From: Anaerolineales bacterium
GTDB taxonomy: Bacteria > Chloroflexota > Anaerolineae > Anaerolineales > E44-bin32
Assembly: GCA_023250385.1 (NCBI GenBank)
Contig: JAHFAU010000018.1
Span: forward strand, 1 to 19,031
Direction: 5' to 3'
DNA: 19,031 nucleotides
Part shown: one piece after another, positions 1 through 6,044 of the stretch
Layout of the letters: each line of letters starts with the position of its first letter
How positions within the stretch are numbered: the first letter of the stretch is position 1
The notes under the pieces: model-generated
The model's database searches: none
What the model was told of the DNA's origin: nothing
What the model saw: only the letters and a program-made list of their open reading frames with translations
Translations under genes and position numbers: made by a program

Positions 1-1735
1 GGCCCACACTCTCCCGCAGCATTTGCCCGGTGTTGGTGATCCTTCCGACCTGGAGCGCGTTCTTGAGCCGCAGCTCAATTGGATCCAACTCGAGCTGCTC
101 GGCCAGCTGGTCCATTGCCGATTCGACCGCAAAGGCCGATTGAGTCACTCCGAAGCCTCGGAAGGCTCCCGCAGGCGGGTTGTTGGTGTACATGGCGTAG
201 CAGTCGGCCTGGACGTGAGGAACGACATACGGGCCGGCCGAATGGGTGGTGGCCCGGGTCATCACCTTTTCCCCCAATGAGGCATAGGCCCCCGTGTCGC
301 CGTAGAGCTCGGTCTCGACTGCCACCAGGGTTCCGTCACGTTTGGCACCCAGCTTCACTCGGATTTGGGTGGCGTGCCGCTTTGGATGAACAAGCATGCT
401 CTCGTGCCGGTCGTAGAGGATCTTGACCGGGCGTCCGGTGGCCTTGGCCAGCAGGGCGGCGTGGATCTGGCCGGCAATGTCTTCCTTGCCGCCAAATCCA
501 CCCCCGATCAACACCCCAATGACCCGCACCTGGTCATCGGCGATCCCCAGGCAGCGCGCAATTTGACTTCGGTCGGCGTACGGAATCTGCGAACCGACGT
601 ACACCTCGATCCGACCCTCGGGCGTGAGCCGGGCGATGCTGCACTCCGGCTCGAGGAAGGCGTGCTCGGTGATCGCGGTGAAGTACGTTTCTTCGAGCTG
701 GATCTCACTTTCAGCCCAGCCAGCCGCCAGGTCCCCCTTGCGGACCTTGATGTGCTTGAGCAGGTTGCCGTTGGCATGCAGCTGGGGAGCGTCCACAGAG
801 CGGGCCTGGACCGGGTCGGAGACGACCGGCAGCTGCTCGTACTCGACCTCGATAAGCCGGATCGCCTTTTCAGCGATCTCGCGAGTCTCCGCCGCGACCA
901 GTGCCACCGCGTCCCCGACATAGCGCACCCGCTCACCCACCCCCACCAGCGCCGGCCAGTCCTTGATGACCAGCCCGTGATTGTGTTCCCCTGGAATGTC
1001 GGCGGCGGTCAGCACTGCGGCGACGCCGGCCAGCGCCCTGGCGCGGGACACGGATAGCCGGCGCACGATCGCGTGCGGGACTCCGGCCCGCAGGGTGGCT
1101 CCGTGCAGCATCTCGGGGAACGTGTAATCGTCGGCAAACAGCGCCTTCCCGGTCACCTTGTCCACGGCATCCGGGCGCTCGACGAGCTGACCAACGACTC
1201 GGGTCTGCGTCGCGGTAGGAAGGTCGGGGCCGCCGATCGGTCCGCCGTCGCTGAGCTTGCGGGCCGCGGCCTGCACCGACCGGATGATTGTCGGATACCC
1301 GGCGCAGCGGCACAGCGTGTCCTTGAGGGCGTGTCGAATCGCTTCCTCTGAAGGACTGGGATTGCTCTGCAGCAAGGCCGCCGCGGTCATGATTTGGCCG
1401 GGGATGCAGAACCCGCACTGCACGGCCCCATACGAGACGAATGCTTGCTGCAGCGGGTGAAGGCTGCCGTTGCTCGCCAGGCCTTCAATGGTGAGGATCG
1501 ATCGCCCGGCCGCCTTGAAAGCCGGGTAGACGCAGGACAGCACCGGCGCTCCATCCAGCAGCACCGTGCAGGTTCCACACTCCGCCTCTTCACAAGCGAT
1601 CTTGGTCCCGGTCAGCTGCAGCCGATAACGCAAGACATCCGACAACATCTCACTTTCACCGACCGCGAGCCGATGGTGCCGACCATTGACGGTCAGCTGC
1701 AGGTCGCTCGCGGCGGCTGGAGTTTGATCGGCCAT
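1..1735 (-). CDS. xdhD: Fused [2Fe-2S]/molybdopterin subunit of a xanthine dehydrogenase-type hydroxylase (XdhD-like), 3' end off window
   Basis: Partial gene: 578 codons are visible from ATG at 1735 and no stop is reached before the window edge. Residues 1-165 form a two-cluster iron-sulfur module: plant-type [2Fe-2S] ligands C48, C53, C56, C68 and second-cluster ligands C107, C110, C142, C144 (QCGFC and LCRCAGY motifs). From about residue 185 the chain continues without a break into the molybdopterin-binding domain, with the family motifs QIPYADRSQIA, IGGGFGGKED and AFRGFG; the Arg of the last corresponds to the substrate-positioning Arg of xanthine oxidases. Known: such enzymes hydroxylate purines with water as oxygen source and pass electrons through Fe-S to FAD. 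The Fe-S/Mo fusion with a separate upstream FAD gene is the arrangement of E. coli ygfM-xdhD and of selenium-dependent xanthine dehydrogenases. Its start overlaps the stop of the FAD gene by one base (TAATG), so translation is probably coupled. Whether the substrate is hypoxanthine, xanthine or another heterocycle cannot be read from sequence. Confidence 0.93.
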   Translation of the reverse strand, partial: MADQTPAAASDLQLTVNGRHHRLAVGESEMLSDVLRYRLQLTGTKIACEEAECGTCTVLLDGAPVLSCVYPAFKAAGRSILTIEGLASNGSLHPLQQAFVSYGAVQCGFCIPGQIMTAAALLQSNPSPSEEAIRHALKDTLCRCAGYPTIIRSVQAAARKLSDGGPIGGPDLPTATQTRVVGQLVERPDAVDKVTGKALFADDYTFPEMLHGATLRAGVPHAIVRRLSVSRARALAGVAAVLTAADIPGEHNHGLVIKDWPALVGVGERVRYVGDAVALVAAETREIAEKAIRLIEVEYEQLPVVSDPVQARSVDAPQLHANGNLLKHIKVRKGDLAAGWAESEIQLEETYFTAITEHAFLEPECSIARLTPEGRIEVYVGSQIPYADRSQIARCLGIADDQVRVIGVLIGGGFGGKEDIAGQIHAALLAKATGRPVKILYDRHESMLVHPKRHATQIRVKLGAKRDGTLVAVETELYGDTGAYASLGEKVMTRATTHSAGPYVVPHVQADCYAMYTNNPPAGAFRGFGVTQSAFAVESAMDQLAEQLELDPIELRLKNALQVGRITNTGQMLRESVG

Positions 1736-2661
1736 TAGGAGAGCTGCGGCCTCCGAGCGGACCCGTTCGAGCCGGAGTCCGCGGGCAGACTCAGCCTGCG
1801 CTCGGCGCCGAGCAGCGTGCGCCGCAGCAGGGTTCGAAGCAGGTGCCGGCGGTAGTCGGCAGTAGCCCGGTGCGGGCTGGTGCGGAGCTCGACCTCCGAG
1901 AGCAGCGCCGCCAACGTCGCTTCGAGGGTCGATTCGTCCAACTTGCGCCCGAGCAGGGATGCCTCGGCGGCGCGGGCTCGCAGCGGCCGAGGGCCGGCGG
2001 GGCCTACTGCCAACGTCGCTTCGAGGACCGTTCCGTCCTCGCCTATTCGGATCCGGGCCGCCATGTTCAGGATCGCGATGGCGACGCCCTGCGGCCGCAT
2101 GATCCGATGGAAGGCGGAGGCCTCTCCCGGCCGTTTGGCCGGAAAGCGAAAGCTGACCAGAAGCTCGCGGGCTCGATCGAAGGTCGGTTTCCCCGGAGCG
2201 TCGAATAACGTCTCTAATGGTTGCCAGCGGGTCCCCTGACTCCCGGCGAGCAGCGCCTCGGCTCCGAGGGCCAGCAGGGCGATCGTTCCGTCACCGGCCG
2301 GCAAGGCATGGGCGACATTGCCGCCGAGGGTCGCGACATTGCGGACTTGGGGACCCCCAATGAGTTCGCTGGCCTCCACCAGGCAGTCGGCATTGTCCCG
2401 AACCAGCAGGTGGCGGATGACCTCAATCAGCGACACTGCGGCCCCGATTTCGATCCATCCGTCGCGCTCGGCGATTAAGCGCATCTCGCGCACCCGGCTG
2501 ACATCTACCAGGGTCTTGACCGCCGGATGCCGGTCCTGCTGGAGATCCAGCAGCAGGTCGGTTCCGCCGGCGACGATCGCGGTGCTGCCGCCCGGTTCGC
2601 GCAGAATTGCGAGCGCGTCGGAAAGGTGTTCTGGGGTCCGGTACTGCTCCCAACGACGCAT
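1735..2661 (-). CDS. ygfM: FAD-binding subunit of xanthine dehydrogenase-type molybdenum hydroxylase (YgfM/CoxM-like)
   Basis: A 308-residue protein of the CO dehydrogenase flavoprotein family, close to the usual 260-300 residues. It shows both FAD-binding signatures: AGGTDL at residues 31-36 and IGGPQVRNVATLGGNV at 101-116, followed by PAGD at 121-124. No separate Fe-S domain is present; that module is fused to the molybdenum subunit encoded next (1-base TAATG overlap). It should take electrons from the [2Fe-2S] clusters and hand them to NAD+ or another acceptor. The start is ATG at 2661. No clear Shine-Dalgarno precedes it, and the roughly 100-nt leader is potentially structured (see separate entry). 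This is the first gene of the operon, with a good sigma-70-type promoter at 2767-2795. The C-terminal tail beyond about residue 290 is Arg/Ser-rich and probably unstructured. Confidence 0.93.
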   Translation of the reverse strand: MRRWEQYRTPEHLSDALAILREPGGSTAIVAGGTDLLLDLQQDRHPAVKTLVDVSRVREMRLIAERDGWIEIGAAVSLIEVIRHLLVRDNADCLVEASELIGGPQVRNVATLGGNVAHALPAGDGTIALLALGAEALLAGSQGTRWQPLETLFDAPGKPTFDRARELLVSFRFPAKRPGEASAFHRIMRPQGVAIAILNMAARIRIGEDGTVLEATLAVGPAGPRPLRARAAEASLLGRKLDESTLEATLAALLSEVELRTSPHRATADYRRHLLRTLLRRTLLGAERRLSLPADSGSNGSARRPQLS

Positions 2662-2678
2662 GGTATGCGAGGCGCTGG

Positions 2679-2755
2679 GGATCGGCCGGCACTTATCGAA
2701 AAGCGGGGATGCTCAACGCCGGCGCAGGTACCCCCTGCGCGCGACCGCCCGATCC
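2679..2755 (-). promoter_or_regulatory. Potentially structured leader of the FAD/molybdoenzyme operon
   Basis: Seen on the minus strand between the predicted transcription start (near 2760) and ATG 2661: a 7-bp pairing of GGATCGG (2755-2749) with CCGATCC (2685-2679) encloses a local hairpin with a 7-bp GCGCAGG/CCTGCGC stem and 5-nt loop (2740-2722). No Shine-Dalgarno is visible before the ATG. This could be a regulatory leader such as a molybdenum-cofactor or purine sensor, but I do not recognise a known riboswitch core, and short GC-rich pairings arise by chance in such DNA. Confidence 0.25.
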
Positions 2756-2766
2756 GAGGTATGGAC

Positions 2767-2795
2767 ATTCTAGCATGTTCGTCAGGGCGGTTCAA
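2767..2795 (-). promoter_or_regulatory. Sigma-70-type promoter for the FAD/molybdoenzyme operon
   Basis: On the minus strand, TTGAAC (2795-2790) lies 17 bp from TAGAAT (2772-2767), and the -10 is preceded by TGC, giving an extended -10. Both hexamers match consensus at five positions (-35) and five positions (-10). Transcription would start near 2760, about 100 nt before ATG 2661. Confidence 0.7.
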
Positions 2796-2823
2796 GTCGA
2801 GGGGCCGAAGGGGTGACCCATGC

Positions 2824-2849
2824 GGGGTTTGACGCTTCCGGAAAACCCC
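2824..2849. repeat. Inverted repeat between divergent promoters (operator candidate)
   Basis: GGGGTTT at 2824-2830 is the exact reverse complement of AAACCCC at 2843-2849 (7+7 bp, 12-bp spacer), with a smaller palindrome TTCCGGAA (2836-2843) inside. It sits between the minus-strand -35 at 2790-2795 and the plus-strand -10 at 2883-2888, where a regulator could affect both genes. Regulator identity is unknown. Confidence 0.35.
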
Positions 2850-2882
2850 TCGCCGACGCGCGGGTTTCGAGTGAATCAGCGC

Positions 2883-2888
2883 TAAAAT
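2883..2888 (+). promoter_or_regulatory. Candidate -10 element for the WXG-GH19 gene
   Basis: TAAAAT (five of six consensus positions) lies 27 bp before ATG 2916, with GGAGG at 2906-2910 as the ribosome binding site. No acceptable -35 hexamer is present at 16-18 bp, so the promoter is weak or needs an activator. Confidence 0.35.
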
Positions 2889-2915
2889 GCTCTTACCGGT
2901 CCGCCGGAGGTCAGC

Positions 2916-3914
2916 ATGCCCGCTCCCAGAGTTCGCGGCGACTTCGATCAGTTGGGGAAGCTCGCTTCGGCTTTCCGCGCACAGGCCGAGAACTCCCAGC
3001 GGACGCTGCTGCAGGTCAAGCGCCAGATCGACACGCTACAAGGTGGCGAATGGATCGGCCAGGGCTCCCAAGCCTTCTACAAGGAAATGGAACAGGAGGT
3101 GCTGCCTGCGCTCGGCCGGCTGGTCAAGGCGCTCGACCAGGCGCAGAAGGTCACGCTGCAGATCAGCCGCATCGTGAAGGAGGCCGAGGAGGCCGCGGCG
3201 CGGCTGTTGGGCGGCGCAGCGGGGGGCACAGTCACCGCGGTCGGCGGGGTGGGAGGGGCGGCCGGGGCAGTGGGGACTGCTGGGAACCTGGCTCCCTTCT
3301 CCGCGGAGGAGCTCCGGCAGGCCATGCCTGGCTTGAGTCAAGATAGGGCAGAGCAACTCGTCCCTCTCTTGAACAATTCCATGAACGAGTTCAATATCAA
3401 TACGCCTGAGCGGAGAAGCATGTTCTTGGCCCAGATCGGCCATGAGACAGGTGATCTCGGACGCCTGACCGAGAACCTGAACTACTCAAGCGAGGGCTTG
3501 CTGGCGACGTTCCCACGGCATTTCAACCAAGAGACGGCCGCTGACTACGCTCGCCAACCAGAGAGGATTGCCAACCATGTGTATGCAAATCGCATGGGAA
3601 ATGGAGACGAAGCCAGCGGTGATGGTTGGCGATACCGAGGGCGCGGCGCCATTCAAATCACCGGCCGGGACAATTATGAAGCCGCAGGAACAGCGCTCGG
3701 CTTAGACCTGGCCAACCATCCGGAGTTGCTTGAACAACCCGAGAACGCCGTCAGGGCATCCGCCTGGTGGTGGCAGAGCCATGGCCTGAATGAGCGGGTG
3801 GACGCAAATCCGAACGATGTGGAAGGCGTGACTCGAGTGATAAACGGCGGTACTCACGGACTTGAAGATAGACAGAACAGGTTTGACCGCATCAACAGGG
3901 TTCCACCGAACTAA
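2916..3914 (+). CDS. WXG100-like domain fused to GH19 chitinase/lysozyme-type hydrolase (putative type VII-type effector)
   Basis: A 332-residue protein in three parts. Residues 1-98 form a helical hairpin typical of WXG100 (ESX) proteins, with the turn motif W46-I-G48 between two amphipathic helices. Residues 99-128 are a Gly/Ala/Val linker. Residues 130-332 are a bacterial GH19 hydrolase: AQIGHETGDLGRLTENLNYS (catalytic acid candidates E177 and E186), YANRMGNGDEASGDGWRYRG and QITGRDNY. GH19 enzymes cleave beta-1,4 GlcNAc linkages in chitin or peptidoglycan. There is no signal peptide, which fits secretion through a WXG-dependent system. The start is ATG 2916 with GGAGG five bases upstream. 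It is the only plus-strand gene; neither an immunity gene nor secretion genes lie next to it. By hand count the GH19 part is about 56% GC against 63% for the WXG part and about 78% for the linker, suggesting the toxin domain was joined later. A phage-endolysin origin of the GH19 half is possible. Confidence 0.85.
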   Translation: MPAPRVRGDFDQLGKLASAFRAQAENSQRTLLQVKRQIDTLQGGEWIGQGSQAFYKEMEQEVLPALGRLVKALDQAQKVTLQISRIVKEAEEAAARLLGGAAGGTVTAVGGVGGAAGAVGTAGNLAPFSAEELRQAMPGLSQDRAEQLVPLLNNSMNEFNINTPERRSMFLAQIGHETGDLGRLTENLNYSSEGLLATFPRHFNQETAADYARQPERIANHVYANRMGNGDEASGDGWRYRGRGAIQITGRDNYEAAGTALGLDLANHPELLEQPENAVRASAWWWQSHGLNERVDANPNDVEGVTRVINGGTHGLEDRQNRFDRINRVPPN

Positions 3915-4016
3915 ACTGTCGAGTCCTTCGCGGGCATCGAGAATAGTAGACAAACGGCCGCGACGGGTACCGAGCGACCGCCTCAGGGGGTTGGCGCGCC
4001 TCGCCGCGCCCACAGC

Positions 4017-5438
4017 CTAAAGCACTTCGGCGCCCGGAACGCGTTTCAAGAAGCGACCGCCACCCCGCTTCCCCACCCATTGCTCTCCATCCACGATCAA
4101 CGAGCCGCGTAGGAAGACCTTCTCTGGGAAGCCTTTGAGCTCGCAACCCTCGTATAGGTTGTAATCCGTCCGATGCTGGGAGTGGGCCAGACCGTAGGTC
4201 AGCCGGCGGGCTGGATCCCAGATAACCAGGTCGGCATCCGACCCAGGCAGCAGCTCGCCTTTCTGCGGATACATTCCGAAGATCTTGGCCGGGTTGGTGC
4301 TGGTCAGCGCCACGAATTGGGCGGGTGTGATGTGCCCCTGTCCAACTCCGAAGGTCCACAGGATCGGCAGCCGGTCTCCAACCCCCGGCAGACCGTTGGG
4401 GATCTTGGTGAAGTCGCGGGCGCCGAGCTCCTTGCCCGGGATGGCCACCGGCGCACCTTCATATTCGATGGAGCGCCGGCCATCGTAGAAGAAGGGGCAA
4501 TGGTCGGTGCCGACGGTCTGCAGACTGCCGTTGGTCAGACCGGCCCAGAGGGCTGCGTTGTCCTGCTCGTTCCGTACCGGTGGCGAGCAAATCCATTTCG
4601 CACCGTCGGGCCGTTTCAGATGCTGGAGATTGAAGAAAAGGTATTGGGGACACGTCTCGGCCATCACCCTGGCGCCCCGGGCCCGCCCGTAGCGGATCTG
4701 ATCCAGTTCGCCGGCCGTGTTGAGGTGGACGACATAGAGCGGCGCGCCGGCTTGCTCCGCCAGGGCGATCCCCCGCAGCACTGCCTCCACCGCCCCCCAG
4801 GCCGGCCGGGTCAGGGCGTGCCACTCCGGTTCGGTATGCCCGGCGGCCAGCGCCTCGGCCGTGAGAATCTCGATCACGTCACCGTTCTCGGCATGCAGCA
4901 TGGTCAGCAAGCCGTGCTCCCTCGCGATTCGCATGACCTGGAAGATCTCGCCGTCCTGCAGCCGCAGCCGTCCGTTGTACGCGCTGAAGACTTTCAGAGT
5001 AGTGATCCCTCGATCAGCCAACTGCGGAATCTCTTTTCGCACTTCGCGGTCGAGCCGGGTGATATTCATGTGGAATCCATAGTCGATCGCTGCGTTCCGC
5101 TCAGCCTTGGCCAGCCAGGCCTCGATCGATTCGGCCAAGGTCGGTCGACTTAGCGGCACGAAATCCAGCACGGTCGTGGTGCCACCGAATGCCGCGGCCT
5201 TGAGGCCGGTGTAATGGTCATCCGAGGAGACCGTCTCAAACATAGGCAGGTCGAAATGGGTGTGCGGGTCGACGCCCCCGGGCATCACCAACTTGCCGGC
5301 GGCATCGACCGGGGTAGCTCCCTCCGCTGCGAGCCCGGTGCCGATCTCGGCGATCCGCTCCCCCGTGATCCGCAGGTCCGCCCGCTGCTCGCCGCGGATG
5401 GTTAGGAGAGTGCCACCCCGGATCAGAATGTCGTTCAT
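4017..5438 (-). CDS. hydA: Dihydropyrimidinase / hydantoinase (HyuA-like cyclic amidohydrolase)
   Basis: A 473-residue amidohydrolase, the normal size for D-hydantoinases/dihydropyrimidinases. All binuclear metal ligands are visible: H59 and H61 (DPHTHFDLP), K149 (TLKVFSAY, the carbamylated lysine), H182 (LHAEN), H238 (VVHLNTA) and D312 (GTDHCPF). The family opens cyclic amides such as dihydropyrimidines and hydantoins; in the E. coli purine cluster the homologue HyuA/YgeZ sits beside ygeW and yqeA. The start is ATG 5438, preceded eight bases upstream by GGGAGGGG (5452-5445) and by a consensus TATAAT at 5466-5461. A longer reading from TTG at 5483 would begin upstream of this -10 and inside the flanking terminator region, so I reject it. 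It is a separate transcription unit, convergent with the WXG-GH19 gene. Exact substrate (dihydrouracil, allantoin-like or other purine-derived ring) is not decided by sequence. Confidence 0.92.
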   Translation of the reverse strand: MNDILIRGGTLLTIRGEQRADLRITGERIAEIGTGLAAEGATPVDAAGKLVMPGGVDPHTHFDLPMFETVSSDDHYTGLKAAAFGGTTTVLDFVPLSRPTLAESIEAWLAKAERNAAIDYGFHMNITRLDREVRKEIPQLADRGITTLKVFSAYNGRLRLQDGEIFQVMRIAREHGLLTMLHAENGDVIEILTAEALAAGHTEPEWHALTRPAWGAVEAVLRGIALAEQAGAPLYVVHLNTAGELDQIRYGRARGARVMAETCPQYLFFNLQHLKRPDGAKWICSPPVRNEQDNAALWAGLTNGSLQTVGTDHCPFFYDGRRSIEYEGAPVAIPGKELGARDFTKIPNGLPGVGDRLPILWTFGVGQGHITPAQFVALTSTNPAKIFGMYPQKGELLPGSDADLVIWDPARRLTYGLAHSQHRTDYNLYEGCELKGFPEKVFLRGSLIVDGEQWVGKRGGGRFLKRVPGAEVL

Positions 5439-5460
5439 CCCATTCCCCTCCCGGATCGGA

Positions 5461-5466
5461 ATTATA
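5461..5466 (-). promoter_or_regulatory. -10 element for the hydantoinase gene
   Basis: A perfect TATAAT on the minus strand, 22 bp upstream of ATG 5438, directly after the terminator of the preceding unit. No good -35 lies at 17 bp (the hexamer there is GTCCTT), so it may need an activator. It decides against the longer TTG start at 5483. Confidence 0.5.
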
Positions 5467-5481
5467 GAATGGTCGTGAATC

Positions 5482-5506
5482 AAAAGGACGCCCCGCAGGG
5501 CGCCCT
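5482..5506 (-). terminator. Rho-independent terminator after the DUF2207/zinc-ribbon unit
   Basis: On the minus strand, a 9-bp stem (AGGGCGCCC with GGGCGTCCT, one G-U pair) and a TGCG tetraloop are followed by a short T tract. It begins 20 bp after the stop of the zinc-ribbon gene (5526) and ends just before the hydantoinase -10, insulating the two units. Confidence 0.75.
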
Positions 5507-5525
5507 GGGCAGAATCAGCGATGGG

Positions 5526-6044
5526 TCACGACAGGAAATACTCGGTGCCGCAGTACTTACAGACCAGGATGCCCTTACCGGCGAAGCTCATCTCGCCCCC
5601 ACAGTGCTTGCACCGCTCCAGTTCACGTAAGTTGGCTGCCTCGGCCGAATAGAGGGTGCCCTCGTCCCAATTGACGTAGCCGCTAAACAGTCCCATTCCT
5701 ACCAGCGAGTGAATCTGATCCTGAACCTCTTTGCGGGTGGAACCCAGGTCGATGACCAGCTCACTGATCGGCACCTGACCTTTGCTTTTCACCATGTCTA
5801 GAATCTTCCGCAGCTGGGCTTGCTCTTTGTCTCCCGCCGCCACTTGCCGGGAGCGGGCCAGCAGCGCGGCGCCGATGCCGATCGCCAAGAGCGCCGGCAG
5901 CCCAAATACTCCCATCCCCACCACCGCCCCCCCGAGCTGGATCTCGCCGGAGCTCACCTGGCTCGCCACGAACAGGGCGCCAATCCCGGCGATCGCAATC
6001 CCAAGCACGATCAGGAGCACGGCAGCGCTTCTTCCGCTAGCCAA
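5526..6044 (-). CDS. Small membrane protein: two TM helices, winged-helix-like segment, C-terminal zinc ribbon
   Basis: About 172 residues if read from TTG 6044. Residues 8-27 and 38-63 are hydrophobic membrane segments. Residues 75-135 look like a small helical winged-helix-type domain (ILDMVKSKGQVPISELVIDL). Residues 145-165 form a zinc ribbon with C145-x2-C148 and C162-x2-C165. The TTG start overlaps the stop of the DUF2207 gene (TTGGCTAG), with a GGGGGA purine stretch upstream; GTG 6017 (163 residues) preceded by GGAAGAA is an alternative. The longer reading from 6155 would only translate the Gly-rich coding tail of the upstream gene in another frame and is not credible. Function is unknown. 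The overlap with the DUF2207 gene and shared terminator suggest the two proteins work together at the membrane, with the zinc ribbon in the cytoplasm. Confidence 0.75.
   Translation of the reverse strand: MASGRSAAVLLIVLGIAIAGIGALFVASQVSSGEIQLGGAVVGMGVFGLPALLAIGIGAALLARSRQVAAGDKEQAQLRKILDMVKSKGQVPISELVIDLGSTRKEVQDQIHSLVGMGLFSGYVNWDEGTLYSAEAANLRELERCKHCGGEMSFAGKGILVCKYCGTEYFLS

Noticed and set aside
365..1057. 230-residue plus-strand open frame inside the molybdoenzyme gene
   Set aside because: The opposite strand encodes the continuous xanthine dehydrogenase chain with all motifs; the plus-strand frame is a high-GC shadow with no recognisable domain.
3993..4010. GGCGCG/CGCGCC hairpin between the convergent WXG-GH19 and hydantoinase genes
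   Set aside because: Only 6 bp, no T tract on either strand, and such pairs are common in high-GC DNA; not enough for a terminator call.
4173..5153. 326-residue plus-strand open frame antisense to the hydantoinase gene
   Set aside because: It lies wholly opposite a gene with complete catalytic residues and shows no domain or ribosome site; antisense frames of this length are expected at this GC content.
5439..5483. Longer hydantoinase N-terminus from TTG 5483 (15 extra residues)
   Set aside because: The extra segment covers a perfect TATAAT and abuts the preceding terminator's T tract; ATG 5438 has a strong ribosome site and begins exactly where the family's first beta strand begins.
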